Origin: Poecilobothrus nobilitatus
Lineage: Eukaryota; Arthropoda; Insecta; Diptera; Dolichopodidae
NCBI GenBank assembly: GCA_947095535.1
Contig: OX352774.1
Span: 216,926,965-216,990,964, forward strand
DNA length: 64,000 nucleotides
Direction of reading: 5' to 3'
The position numbers and the translations under genes were made by a program. Numbering within the stretch: position 1 is the first letter of the stretch; every line of letters begins with the position of its first letter. Below are positions 25,246 to 38,704 of this stretch, one piece after another. The notes under the pieces were generated by a model that ran no database searches, was not told where the DNA came from, and was given only the letters and a program-made list of their open reading frames with translations.

Positions 25246-27762
25246 TTAACATCTTAACATTTAATAATTTAGTAATAGTTTGGCTATCTATTCTTTATCA
25301 TGTTTTTATTCAAAAGTTTTTTTTTTTGTTTTTTATATTTTATTATTTTATAAAATAAAATTCATACCAATCTTTATCATATATGTAATTCCATCACTAT
25401 GCATATGTATATTGTATATTTTTTTTTTATATTCTATAAAAGTTTTACCATAATTAAATATAAATTTCAAAGAAGAAAGAAAGAGTTAACAAAGTAATTT
25501 TTCAATTTTCAATTTTACTTCTTATTTTATTTTATTCTTTGTTTTTTTTTTTTTTTCCTTTAACTTTATCATTATATTAAATTTATACGTATACAATAAT
25601 ATCCTATAATAATTCATACGTGAGTTAACGATATATTTTTCTAATAATATAAAAAAAAAATAACAGCAAAAGAAAAATCAAAAATAAAAATAATCAAATC
25701 ACCTGTCTTTAACAGACTGAATTTGAGAAAATTAAATTTTAAATATTTTATTATATTACAATAAAGATATTGAAAGAAAGAGATAGAAATTAAAAAAAGG
25801 AGAAAAAAAAATTCTTTTATTGTTTTCTTTCAATTTTCTCTTTCTTTTTTTTTTTTACAATCTTTTGGTATACTTTTTTCTTTTTATTTTTGTATAAAAT
25901 TTGCCAAAGAAATAACATTCCTTTGCTTTCAGAGTAGCTTTCAATTCAAATATTCAACAAACTGCCTCTGCTTCTTCCATAACTTCTTTTAGTCAAAAAA
26001 AAAAATAAAATTAAAATAAAAATAAAAATATAATAAAAATAAAACAAAATTTTCCTTTTTCCATCATTTTCCTTTCTTTTCTTTCAGAAAGTTTAGTAAA
26101 ATAAAAATAAAATGAAAAACGAAAAAAAAAAAAAAATGGAAAAATAAAACTTTTCAAAAACAATTGAAAGTTTTAACATTTCAATAAGTAAAGCAAGCAT
26201 ACATTTAGGAGAAAAAAAGTAAAATTAAAGGGAAATAGAAAAACAAAACAAAAATAAAAAAAAATTGTTCCATAAAATACAATTGAAAGAAAATCAATAA
26301 AATCTCAACCCTTTGTAAAGTCGTGTTTTTGTTTTTTCTACTTAACTCTCAAAAAAAAAAAAAAAAACTTTTTTTTTTCCTTTTATTGTTTTGACAGTAA
26401 CCCTCATTTTGTTTTGTACAGAATGACATTTCATAAAATAGTGTTACACAAGTAAATAACTAACATTGAGTAATAAGCCTTGAATTTTTTCTTTTTCATT
26501 TTCTTTTGCAATTATTAATAATTTGTTAAAAGAAAAATAAAAAAAAAAAAGGTTGATGTTAAATTTAATCTTTGTAGAAATTAGTGGTTAAGTAAATTTC
26601 AAAATGAATAAAAAATTTTGTTTTTGTTTTTACTTATTTCTTCCTTTAAAGAATATGAAGAATTTTTAAAATCTTCAATTTATTCAAATTAAAATAGGTT
26701 TTATTAAGATTATTTTTTTAATCATTAATTTTGCTAAACTATTCATTCCTCGACTGTAGCTATTTTATAAGATAATAGAATACAAATGCATTATTTTTTG
26801 TTTCAGTCTTTTGTACGCCATCTGTCATTTTGTACAAGGAAGAGAGTAAGAAATTTGTAGCCTTAAAATACGCTAAAAATTTGTGCCCTAAAAAAATTTA
26901 GGTAGGTGGAAAGGCGTTGCAGATTCACACTTAAGCAGCAAAAAAAGTGTGTTACTATATTGCGAGTGTGTAATACGAAATGTCAAATTACTGTCTGTCT
27001 GGCGTATGTGGCGTATTTTTACTATCAAGATAAATCATTTGTAAATTTTTTTGAAAAATAATTTTTGTTTAATTCATTTTCAATTTTTCTTTTATTTTAA
27101 ATTAAAAAAACGCTAAATAACATATTAAGTATGTCAGAAAAAAACTTGTGCCATGAATGATATCAAAAGTCAAATTATTAGCTGAATTATACCTAGTTAG
27201 GAAAATATAAACCTTGTAGAAAAGATAGTTTTAAAAAATGTATTGTCGGAAATGATCATGTATTTGTGCACTATCTTGCCAATACTATCTCGTTAAGTCG
27301 CAGGACTAGACAAGCTTAAGTTCGTTTAAATACACTGCACAAGTTTTTCTGCTAACTAAATTATTTGGAGCTTATTACTAGCACTATAAAACGATTAAGT
27401 CCACCTTCGAAAGATAGTAATAGTTTTTTATAAAGAATTTCCCCAGAAATTCTCTTCCTTTGAAAACAAAAGCTGGTTATTTACACAAAATCCAAAAGAT
27501 GGATTCCTCTTTCTTTTTATTTTTACTTTTCCTACAAAAATCATATGACGGAACTCTTAAATTTTCTGCATGTCTGCCGACCGAATAATAATTTTTTCTA
27601 AAATACAATAAATACAAAAATTTTCAAATAAATTTACTTTAGGAACATTTTTTTTTTATATAATTTATTTTTCATGTTATTTTAAATTTCAGAAAATGTT
27701 CAAGAATATATTTAGTTAATAAGTAGTTGATTTCTTAAATAAGGTTGAAAAATTACTTAACT
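25246..27762. other. Low-complexity AT-rich stretch
   Basis: Dense poly(A)/poly(T) tracts from 25320 to 26700. A less AT-rich part at about 26800-27420 contains ggcgtatgtggcgtatt and shows no sustained frame. On the minus strand, aataaa (plus tttatt) at 27664-27669 could serve as a polyadenylation signal for the candidate exon at 27763-27892. Confidence 0.5.
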
Positions 27763-27892
27763 TCATAAAATAACTACTTGTTCTTCTTCTTCTTCTGCAA
27801 GTTGTCTCATCGATAAGGAATGAAATAGGACATTCATAGAATCTGTAGGTTCATCTTTATTTCCAATCACTACTTTTTCATGTGATTTAATC
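27763..27892 (-). CDS. Possible 3'-terminal exon of an unknown protein
   Basis: On the minus strand a pyrimidine-rich acceptor (acgttttccaag, plus 27893-27904) precedes an open frame of 42 codons ending in TGA at 27763-27765. The frame reads IKSHEKVVIGNKDEPTDSMN, then VLFHSLSMRQLA, five glutamates and QVVIL. The frame is also open for about ten codons upstream of the proposed splice site (CKKYTKVLRFPR). Composition and residue variety look like real protein rather than homopolymer translation. A polyadenylation-like aataaa lies 94 bases beyond the stop. I do not recognise the family, and no further minus-strand exon was identified upstream. A chance frame is possible at this length. Confidence 0.3.
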
Positions 27893-29396
27893 CTTGGAAA
27901 ACGTAAAACTTTCGTATACTTTTTACATTTTTATTTTAGTTATTTTCGATGGCCATGTTTTCGACAGGATCAGCTGTAATCACTATTTTTCTAAACCTAT
28001 TGTTAAGTTAACTCTCTTGCATTTTAAATTTATACTAGAAAATCCCCTGTGCAATTGCACAATTTCTATAGATTCAAAAACATTTACGTTATCATACTGA
28101 CTCCCTTAATAAACTACCTTAAAAATTTCATTTTTATATCAGCACCATTAAAAAAACGTTGAAATCACTTACTTACTTGTAATAGAAAAAAAACAAAACA
28201 AATCTAAACACATAAAATTAAAAATGGTACAGTTTATTAATTTTTTCTCGCCGCTTCTTCGTGGCGGTAATTTTTGACAGTTTTTTAATCATTCAGAAAA
28301 AATGGTCCAAGCTAAAAACACATTCAGGGTAAAAGTTCGTGCCGATATCTCAAAAATTGTTTGAAACACATGTATAAAGTGCACAATAAAAACCGGCGAA
28401 AAAACCAACCAACACCAATCGCTACGACATTTTTTTTTTGTTACATTTAAAACAATCCCAATAATCGAAATAATTTTAATATTTGTTAAAATTTTACTCT
28501 CTATTTTTCTTTAGTTTTAAAAAAAATTTTTTATGTCGATGACAAACAGTTGTTTTCGCCGCGAAATTACTTTAATTACCAAAACTACTTTCAAGTCTTT
28601 TGCGTTTATTTTTTTTTTGCTTGAAAAAAATTTGCTGAATTTATTTTATTTAAATGTACTTTGGAAGAGGTCTTTGCTATATTTAATAAAAGATTCATGT
28701 CTCTGATAATGAAATTTCATAAATTTTCGGGGGCTTTTTTTGTGACGGTTGTTTTCAATAGATTTTTAATTTAATGGTCTAATAATAAATTAGTACAAAA
28801 TTATGAATCTATTGTGAGAGAAGGCTTCTAAAATGATATTTTCTATGTTAGTTTTTTTTTTTTTAAGAAAAATATCCATTTCTATAATATTTGGTAAGTT
28901 CCAGACTTCTGTTATGAAATATAATTATTTAAGTCTGGCGAATTTTATATAAATAAAAAAATTTCGAATATTTTATGTTATATACCAGTAATACCGAGAA
29001 TTTAGCTTAAAAGTCTAAATATCAACCTAAATAAACAAAACTACTTTAAAGTCTGTTACGAAGCTTTTACCAGCTTTTATACTAATGAAAACCAAAGTCA
29101 AGAATAAAATCGGCCTATTATTTTTTTCTTATAAATATGAGGCTTATAATAAACTTTGCTCTTTTCACTTTCAGGCGTTTTAATTTTATTAAGAGTACCT
29201 ATTTTTATTATTTTTTTCCAAAACAAAGATTGAAAACGCCAACAGAAGATTAATAATTTATTTTTAATTTACCGCTGCGACCAGTTCATAATGGATGTGG
29301 CGGTCAAATTTAAAAATTTAAAATTTGCTGAATTTATTTTTATTGAAAATGTGTGTTTTTTAAGTATGTACATTTCCTTTTTTGACTGTACTCACT

Positions 29397-29550
29397 TTTA
29401 ATGAACGGTTTGTGTCTCTGATAATACTTCTAGTGGAAAATTTGGTCTCGGGTAATAATATTTACTAAATTTATTTATATTTTTAATGAACGGTTTGTGT
29501 CTCTTGATAATACTTTGAGTCAAAGATTTGTGTCTCTGGTAATAAAATTT
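29397..29550 (+). repeat. Clustered repeats of a gtgtctctgataata motif
   Basis: Three close copies occur: taatgaacggtttgtgtctc at 29399-29418, the same 20-mer at about 29488-29507, and a third half-copy aagatttgtgtctctggtaa at about 29524-29543. A further variant (gattcatgtctctgataatg) lies at about 28691-28710. Spacing is irregular, so this is a small dispersed or eroded tandem repeat and not a regular array. Confidence 0.6.
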
Positions 29551-29647
29551 TAACTTATTAAATAAATATACAGAAATATCATCATTGCCAGTTTAGTTTA
29601 CATTCAGTGTGAGTGTTTTATTATAGATATAAAATATATTTTTTTAC

Positions 29648-29671
29648 ATGTTGGCAAGGTCTTGCCAACAT
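29648..29671. repeat. GC-containing palindrome with 11-base arms
   Basis: The arm atgttggcaag, a gt centre and the exact complement cttgccaacat make a 24-base near-perfect palindrome. Its GC content makes it stand out from the surrounding TA-rich palindromes. It could be a protein-binding site or the remnant of an element end. Confidence 0.65.
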
Positions 29672-30430
29672 CTTGTGTATTATATTATAGATTATTCTTA
29701 GGTACTTTTATATTATATTATTTAGTTTGATTTTTTTTTTTAGAATTTAAAAAAATGCAAACCCATTTATCATTTCTCTTGTTAAATTTTCCTCATAAGT
29801 TCACCTTACCTTCACACAAATACTGCATTACATTCTATTTAATTTTCAAAGTAAAATTTTTTTTTTTTTTACAAAAGAGGTTTTTGAAATTTTAAATACT
29901 AATTACGAGTATTTTTTACATAATATAATGTAAAATGTATATAAAATAATCTTTTTTAATTAAAATATGCTGATTAATAGTACTTAGTATTGGTAATTAA
30001 TTAATAATTACTAATTATGAAAATGTATATTTAATTTTTGTTTTTTTGTAAAAATCAATACCTTTTTAAAAATGCACTGAAAAGATAAAAGTGTCTTGAT
30101 ATAATTTTTGATAATAAAAAAAATACAAAAAATTTCAATTCTGAATTTTTAAACGTCTTTTTGATTTTCTTATAATATTAAATTTCACTAATTATGTTTA
30201 GTAAAATAACTTTTATGGTAACAAAAAAAAAAAAAAATCTACATTAAACAGAAAAAATATATGCAGAAAAAAAAAAACCTTCATTACCTTCATATTCATT
30301 GCTGATGTTACCTTCATTCGCTAATGAACAAAAATTTTCATAATATGAGTTTTTCTCAAATTTCTCAAGTTAAAAATAAAAATATATTCATATAATAAAA
30401 TATATATAATATTATGTAAGTAAAATACAA

Positions 30431-30476
30431 TTTTGTACCTTTATATATTATATAATATATATATAAAGGTACAAAA
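30431..30476. repeat. 46-base palindrome
   Basis: The left arm ttttgtacctttatatat and the right arm atatataaaggtacaaaa are reverse complements around a TA-rich centre. It could extrude as a cruciform. Nothing nearby indicates a function. Confidence 0.7.
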
Positions 30477-30566
30477 ATAAACATATTGACAGTTTTCTAA
30501 AGATTTTTGTTTATTTTTTTTGAATAAAATATAAAATATTCATATTACCTTTTTAAAAGTACAAAA

Positions 30567-30588
30567 ACACACACACACACACACACAC
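30567..30588. repeat. (AC)11 microsatellite
   Basis: Uninterrupted AC dinucleotides; another run of about (AC)7 lies at 31789-31802. Confidence 0.9.
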
Positions 30589-30589
30589 C

Positions 30590-33500
30590 AGTAAATTTCA
30601 TTCAATTTTATACCAGACATATTCGACAGTCGTTTCTCTCTTTCCCGATATATTTACATAAATTTCAATATATTTATGACGGTTTTTGTATGTAAATGGG
30701 TGATATCAAAAAACATTAATTTTTTTTTTTTGTTTTTTTTTTTTTTGCTACTTATAAACTTTCAATTTGGTTTCAGAAAAATTACTAAAAAACTTTTTTA
30801 GAATGATGGGTAATTGAAACGATTCTGTCATTTTTTTTTTAACTTCTTTAAAAAAAAAAAAATTTCTTGTCTTTTTACCTTAAATTTGAAAAAAAAAAAA
30901 AATATATATATTTTTTTGAAGAGTTATAAGGACTCGTGTACGATACCAACAATCAATATATGCACATTATAAGTGTAATGTATAAAAAGAAAAAAAAATC
31001 TTGTTAAAATTTTCTATAGTTACAAAAAAATTAAAGAAAAAAAAATATTTTTAAAGAGTTGAAGGATTTTGAACATTGTCAATTATCGATATTTAGTATT
31101 TTAAAATCTTTTAAGATTTTAATTATTCAGTGAATATATTTTTTTAGAGTCAATCCTTATTTCCGAAAAACAAGAAAAAAATCTCCGTATCATTTGTCCG
31201 TAAGAGATAAGCGCATTAACATCTACCAATTTTATATCAGCTAAAAACAACTAAAGAGAAAATTTTCATAAGTAAATATTATGATCTTGTGACTATTAAC
31301 TTAAAGTGAACACCTCAATATCTTTAAAACGACTATTGAAGATGTAATGATTTTCTACACCTAACTATCGAACTTTTCTATTAAAATATGATGTGGTGTT
31401 TCAGACTTAGAAATGGTAAAAATAACGGTTGTAGAGAACCAAAGTTTTAAAAGCAAATTAAAAATTTTTAAAAAGGAAAATGGAAACAGAGACAATTAAA
31501 GGTTTATTAAAAGCAAAAATTTTTAGAAAATTAATTTTTAAAAATTACTTATTAAAAAAATGTATATTTTTACTCCAAATCATAAATCTACAGCCATTAA
31601 AAACGGATCATGCATCTGGAACTGTACAATAATAAATGTTTAAATGAAGATAATTTTTATTTCGCCAACTTCCAAATTGATTTTGTAATATTACTAAATC
31701 ATTTTTTCTTTTAATTCAAAACAGTTCATTTCAAATTTCGACATTTATACTTTTCTAAAGAGCTCAACAAAATTGGAAAAACAATCAAACACACACACAC
31801 ACATAAACATATATTTTTAAAGTTAATTGATTTTGAAGAATTTCTTTCTAATTGTTAATTAAAATCCATGTAATCACATCATCGCTGCTATGTTACAATA
31901 ATCAACAACACGTCTTATAAACATACATAAGAACAAGGTTTCGAACCGAGATAACCATAAGAAACAAAACATTGTGCTTTTAATTATACAGTAGGTATTA
32001 CAACAGGTATTCTTACTTTAGTACACAACTAATCCTAAATAAAATGTTCATCTGATACTTTTTGCAGCACGTTAATTGCTAGTACAGCCGTAGACTTGAA
32101 ACTTGAAAAATCAAATCAATCAAATAAATGAAGATATAATCAAAATAACTAAAAAAAAAAAATACCATGTTTACATAAAATTTAATACCATAAAATTAAT
32201 TATCATGTATTAAGGACGTAATATAATAATATTTCAATTTTTAATTTCCTTATAGAAATACTCACAGATCTGATTTCGTCTAGAAGGTGATAATATCTAC
32301 TGTCAAAAAAAAAAAAAATTTTTTAAATATTTCCCCGTAATGAAGTAAAAAATGACAATGGAAAATACTGTCTATTATTATTTAAAATAATTTTACATTA
32401 AATTTATAAAAAGGAAAAAAAAAAAAAAATGTTTGTATAACAATTTTCAAAAATTGAATTTGAATTAATCCAGAATAAAGGATATGGATTTGAATATTAT
32501 TAAATATTCTCATATTTAACAAATAATTAAACTTATTTATAATAATAATAATAATTGTTGTAATGATCATAAAAAAAAAAAAGGAATTACTTTACTTTTT
32601 GTTAAAATTTATACCAAATTTAATACTTTTTGAATTTATTCTATATAAATTTTTTATTTCTACATATTTTGTTTTTTTTTTTTATCTGAAAAGATGAAGA
32701 GATATGATCTCCTTTTATTTTTTTTTTCATTTTGTTTTTTTTATTGTTAAAAAATTATTTTTTATGATAATAAAAACACGTTCTTAAATTTTTTTTTTTT
32801 TTTTTTATTTTCTTATCCTTTTTTTATTTTTTTTTTAAATGGCATAAATATAAAGTTTTTATTTTATTTTTTATTTTATTATTGTTGAAAATTATTTTAC
32901 ATCTATCATATCCTTCTTAAAGTTATCGCGACATACATAAAAAAGGCGAAAAAGAAAAAAATTTCAATAAATAAAAAAGAAAAATATTTACCGTAATTGT
33001 AATAACAGTTGGCAATAGTTTTTAATTTTTGGAATTCTCCCTTTAAAATAATCTTTATTTTAGTTAAAATCTCTCATATCATTCTCTTCTCTATCAATTT
33101 TAATAAAGATCTGATAGCTTGGTATTTACATCTTGAAATTGATTTGTTAATTTTCAAATTTTGAATTGAAATTTTAGCTCTTTTATCAATTGTTAAAAAT
33201 TGGGACAGTCATGTAATGGGCATTTTATTCCTTGAGAGCAATCCATTTTTAAGAAATTTAAAATGTTCTTTTCTTTTTCGTTTCGGATTTCGAATTTGAT
33301 TTTTAAAAAGGACATTTTGTTAGTTTAAAGCTAAAAATTAAAATTAAAACTAACAAAATCTCCTGGAATACATCATAATATCATATAAAAGGCATCGTTT
33401 TGCAATATCCTTTGCTGCTAAAAACAAAAACAAAAAAATAGTCTAAAATTATCTTGGAATTGCAAACAACCAACAGGAACTCAATGAAGGATATATATGC

Positions 33501-34531
33501 ATATATATGGTATAGGTTTTGGGGAAAAATCATTTCCTCTTCAGTCTAAGATAATTTTTAATATTTTGATGCTAAAAATTGTAAGCATAAAATGAAGAGA
33601 GGGAAGGGAAGCTAACAAATAAAAATGGGAAAAATTTTGTTAAGGGGGAAAAAAAAAAATCTTGATAAAAAAAAACATATCCTGTTTTTTCTTTTCGTTT
33701 TTTTTTTTTTTGATTCATGCCATTTTAATAGAGAGGGTGAAGAAGAAAGATCATCAGCTCCTAAACGTGATAAACGTGAAAATTTTTAGTAGATTATTTT
33801 TTGAGACATTTATTGTATGTATATATATTATTTATTTTTTAACTTATTGTATACGTGTATTGTATATATATTATATAAATTTTTATTTTAAATATGTAAA
33901 AAAAAAAAAAAACAAAACCATACAAAATATGAACATATAAGTTTTCCATTAAAGAAATTTCCTATATGTTACATTTTACTTTTTTTTTATTTTAATATTT
34001 AAAATATTGAAAAATGAATAAAAAATTAACAAAAATATATATGTGCACAATGTACATACATATAAGTAAAATAGCTTTATTTTTAATATTCTGATGATTT
34101 TTAATATTCAGAAATGATTTCCTATGAGATACAATATGATATTTTGTTTATTAACGCGTACAATACGACGAATGATTTGTTAACATAAAAAAAAAGGAAA
34201 CCATATGTATCATTAGTGAAATCATATTATTTCTACATGTACAATCTGTGTATCACAAACGGTCTATTCTATAGCGACATGAAAAAAATACTTTTACAAC
34301 TATTCAGTTTTCATAGGTGATACACCATATAGATTCTTAACTCAAACTAATCCAACCTAACACAAGAGAGGCTGGATATGTCTTCCATTTCTATACCGTA
34401 CAAATATCTAGGTGATTTAAAACTGATTCGTTATTTTTACAATTTTCAATTATTAAAAAAATAACTTTTTCAAATTCCTTGCCCATTTACCTTCCAACTT
34501 ACAACTGTTATTCTATTTCTCTTCCATTTAG
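30590..34531. other. AT-rich stretch without recognised genes
   Basis: Long T and A runs, an (AC)7 microsatellite at 31789-31802, and an atatatatgcatatatat palindrome at about 33490-33508. Short open frames here are homopolymer translations. A somewhat mixed part at 34250-34530 precedes the candidate exon at 34532. Confidence 0.5.
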
Positions 34532-34590
34532 GCAACCCTACACCAATTTTATGCAAAGGAATTCTTCGAAGGCTGAAGCCAAAAACAAAA
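34532..34590 (+). CDS. Possible internal exon, 59 bases
   Basis: A good acceptor (ttctatttctcttccattta then g, ending at 34531) precedes 59 bases of balanced composition and a gtaata donor-like site at 34591. Two frames are open across it: one reads QPYTNFMQRNSSKAEAKNK, another NPTPILCKGILRRLKPKT. The pyrimidine tract and the GC shift support exon identity. The donor is weak, no partner exon could be linked, and no family is recognised. Confidence 0.2.
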
Positions 34591-36948
34591 GTAATATGCC
34601 ATACTTTTCGAGCTACGTTTATTATTAATTAAGTTAACGGTATCCATGATTGCATCACTTTTAATGATCATGTTCGCGTACATCTTTAAGCACAGTTTAG
34701 TTTGTTAACATAGTTATTAAATAAAATAGTAAGAGTACGTCCATTAAAATCTCGTTTGAAATTTAGCTCGAATATATAGAAAAAAAAAATTAAATTAAAT
34801 TATAAACGATAATAACCGGCTTTAATTGGAGAAACCTGAAATACATTAAAGAAATTCCAGCTTCTATTCATACACTGTCTGTTGATCAAAGAATAAACCA
34901 CAAATATGTTTATCAGTTATACCTTGAGGCTGAAAGTGTAAAAAAAAAACAACATTTTAATTTATAGAAAATTTTTTAAAAAATAATTCTAAATATTTTT
35001 TTTAAATGTTTTTTTTTATTAATAAAACTAAATAAATATTTTTTTTTAATTTTTTTTTTTTTTTGCCATATTACAAAATAATTTTCCTTGAAAATTTTTT
35101 TTTCTTTTAATATCCATTGAATGTGTACAATATTTAAGTATAAAAAAAAAATTTTTTTTTTAAATATAAATTATTGTTAATAATTTTCTGTTCTTAATTT
35201 TTAATTTTTTTTTTTTTTGTTAAAAAATATTTTCTTTTATTCCTTTTCAAGGATCAATCAACATAGTTTCCTTGAGTTATAAAAAAAGAAAAACTTTTTC
35301 TTAACTTTTTTTCAATTAAAAATACAAAAAACAAAAAAAAAAAATATATTGCATGTATTAAAAATTAAAAAAAAAAAAAAATCATATTAAAACTTATAAA
35401 AAACAATAAAAATAAATAAGGACAATAACAATAAATTAAGACATTAATTGAAAATAAATTAAAAACTTTGAAATTTATTTAAAAAAAAAAAAATTTTTAT
35501 AATTTATAATACATACACATGGTATCCCTAGAAATTATAAGGTACTAACTTTTCTTACGCAATTTTTAAAATATATGGTATTATGAATCTTAGATTATTT
35601 AAGTTAAGTTCTTTTCAGTTAGTATTTTTTGTTTTAACTATAAGTTTTAATTTAAATAGAATCGACTTATACGCTTAAAACCCTTAATTTTTTAAATAAT
35701 CAAAAAATAATTAAAAATTCTATGAAAATCTCGAGTCTCGACTCTAATGGAGGAAATAAATTTGTGCTTTTTTCTTTTTTTTGCCTAATATATACTGTGT
35801 AATACAAACTGGTAATAACTATATAGTAGTAGCTAAGTAAGTATCCTATAGTAAACTTAATCGTATGTTTAATTTGTAAGATGAGAGAGATTAGAGAAAA
35901 ACGATCTTAGATGTTATCCTAATAAAATATTTATTAAAGTGTATTTCACAAGTTCAAAGCCATATCCTATATTTGACTAAGTTAATAACAAGTCACTAAA
36001 TCTAAATATAATATTACATCAATTTAAAAATTTTATTTATTTTTTTCATTTATGCTCGAAAAAATATTGTTAAATTCTTTTAATATCAGATCATTCAATT
36101 CCGAAAGCAACAATAGTATATCACATACATATACAGGATTTTTTTGTAATGTTTAAAATAAACTTATATTTTAGTATTTTATCAAGAAGCTCCAGATTAA
36201 TCAAAAGTAAAAAAACAAAACTATTTTCATCAATATGGTGCCGCCTTAAATTAGACAAAATTGTGTGTTTTTTTTTCGAAATAAAACAACAAAACAAATC
36301 TTAATACTTCTAAGGATATAGTTATATCCTTAAAATTAAGTCATGATTCTAAATGAGTTTTTTTTTTTAAATTAAACTATTTAAGGTTACCATATCTCCT
36401 GAAATAAGTAATATTTTTTGAATGCAATATACAACAATATTGTTTGAAAATCACTGAAAGTTTTATTAAGAGAAAACAGAATCGTTTCGAAAATAAGGAA
36501 AATCCTTTTATTTCGCAAAAAAAAAAAAAAAAACAAAGATTTAATTTAACATTTTCGTCTTTTAGTTTCGAAAAAATGTCGACTTTAACCTTTCAATATT
36601 TACTTCGGAAATAAAAGAGATTTTTTTTTAATTGAGGTGAAAATATTTCTTATTTGAGGTGAATTTCTTATTTTTCCTTTAATTGGTTAAATTGAATACC
36701 AGTATTTGGACAGTATATTTCGATATACGAAACGAAAACGAAAAATAACTTTAATATGAAGATTAAAAAAAATTTTTTATATTTAATCTCATTTTAAATG
36801 GAACAATTTTAAGTACTAGGTAACAAAATGCAATACTAAAATCCGGAATTATCACTAATTTCTGTTTTTAATTATGAAGTTTTAATTATGAAAATTCAGT
36901 ATAGTTTTTTTTTGTTTTTCTGGAAATGAATATAAAACAAAACTACAT
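34591..36948. other. AT-rich stretch without recognised genes
   Basis: Homopolymer-rich sequence. A perfect palindrome (taaggatata, gt, tatatcctta) lies at 36311-36332. No coding or element signal is seen. Confidence 0.5.
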
Positions 36949-37144
36949 GGCCTCGGTGATTTATTGGGTAAGATCATATAAAATACGCTGTAAATAACGA
37001 GGGAGTATGGGTTCGAATCACACACACGTCGTCAGAATAATTCCCTCTTACGACATTTGCAACCACGCCTGAAAAGGAAAAGCTGTGTAATTTCCTTGTC
37101 ACATTTATGTGGCAGAGAAATAAACTTAAAAAAAAAAAAAAAAA
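36949..37144 (+). mobile_element. SINE-1 copy, tRNA-derived, plus strand
   Basis: Begins ggcctcggtgatttattggg, in which the A-box has decayed relative to the other copies. The B-box (gggttcgaatcac) is kept, followed by the cctcttacgacatttgcaac and cacgcctga body, aagctgtgtaatttccttgt, and the end atttatgtggcagagaaata with an A tail to about 37144. It is nearly full length. No target-site duplication was found by eye, in keeping with an older insertion than the copies at 4338 and 59334. Confidence 0.85.
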
Positions 37145-38704
37145 CCACCCACTCTTCTAAAAATAAATATTCCTGATTAATTAATTATAAGTAAGTATGT
37201 CCGAATATGATAGAATAAGTGTTAAACATTTTTAACAATTTCCAATTTAAAAGTAATTATTTAGAGATAAAATTTTTTATAATTAAAAAATAACAAGTAA
37301 ATAACATTAAAAAATTTAAAAAAAAAAACAATAGAAACTATTTTAGTAAATATTTAAGGTATAGTATTAATTAATTATTTTTATTTTCCATTTAAACTCT
37401 AACCAATATGATACAAAAATACAAATTACATTTAAAAAAAAAGAACTATTGTTACAAAACAACCAATTAAACATTTTTTAATTTCAATTTTTTATATATA
37501 GGTATATATTTTTTAGCCCACAAAACATTTACCTCAACAATTTCTATAGAATTTTGCCTTAAAAACTTTAAAGTGTTTCTAAAATAATTTTTTTTGTTTT
37601 TTTTTTTTTTTTTAAATTTACCTTAAAAAGGAATACAAAATCTATTTTCAATTTTTATTTACCCTAATACTTAAAATATATATATATATATATATGTATA
37701 TTTTATTTTTGGGAATTTTCATTAATTTTCATAGTCCTTTTTTTGGTCTGCAATAATTACCCTATTCATATTTATGTAGGTATGTGTAAAATGTACGTAT
37801 TAAAACAAAATTAATTTGTTTTTTTTTTTTTTTTTTTTTTTTATTTTTACTCATTTACAACCGACCTACTCCTATTAATTCTTAATTACTAATATTGTAT
37901 AGTTTTTTTTTTGCCATTTGAATTTTCCCAACCAATTCGAAATTATATTCGAATATCATTTAAAAGACCGGAAACCAAAACAAAACATAATCCTTCCCGG
38001 AAAAAAAACAAACTATTTTTATTCTTAATTTTTTTTTTTCTATTTTATCTTCAGATACAAAACAAAACAAAAATATGATAAAAAAAAAATATAGAAAATT
38101 TATTTCTTCATTAGCGAACTTTTACTCTTTTTACCATTATATAATCATTAATGAAGGTTTTGTTTCTATATATCTTTTCAATAAAATTGTTTTTATTTTT
38201 CTTTTCTAACTATTTATATAAAAATTAAGTAAAACCAAAAAAAAAAAACGATAGGATGTTCGAAATATGTATTTGAGGATTACAATTCAAAAATAAATTC
38301 AATTTGCAGAGAAAAAAAAAACAAAATAGCTATTTAAAAAATGAAATGAAATATCCGGTAAAATGGGAATGTATTTTATATATATAACGTATGTATGTAT
38401 GTAAATATAAGTATGTATTTATATTTAGTAAATATCTATAATATGTACGATATTATATGCATTTAATCTATTCATTAAAACTGTACAAAAATTAATGCGT
38501 TCTCTCATATTTGTTCAATTTATATTTTCAAGGAATTAAATTCAAATTTTAAATTTGTAATGAAAAATCAACAAAAAATTTTACAAAAATTACCTTAAAA
38601 TATTAAATAATAAGTGACACACTAAAATAAAAGGTAGGCAACAACTATTTCGCTAATATATCTAGGCTTTAATGAAAAAATTTTCCATTTTTTGATTTTT
38701 AATT
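37145..38704. other. Low-complexity AT-rich stretch
   Basis: Contains a TA microsatellite at about 37677-37694 and a T run longer than 20 bases near 37820. No gene is recognised. Confidence 0.55.

Larger units (their letters stand above)
27893..30430. other. Mixed stretch with small repeats
   Basis: A GC-richer part at 28245-28580 includes an inverted cgccgc/gtggcg pair near 28250-28267 and another gccgcgaaatt block; no gene is recognised. The motif gtgtctctgataata and variants recurs from 28697 to 29545 (listed separately), and a GC-containing palindrome lies at 29648. The remainder is AT-rich. Confidence 0.5.

Noticed and set aside
33662..33940. 92-codon open frame
   Set aside because: Composition is that of T and A runs; no domain, no splice logic and no balanced codon use.
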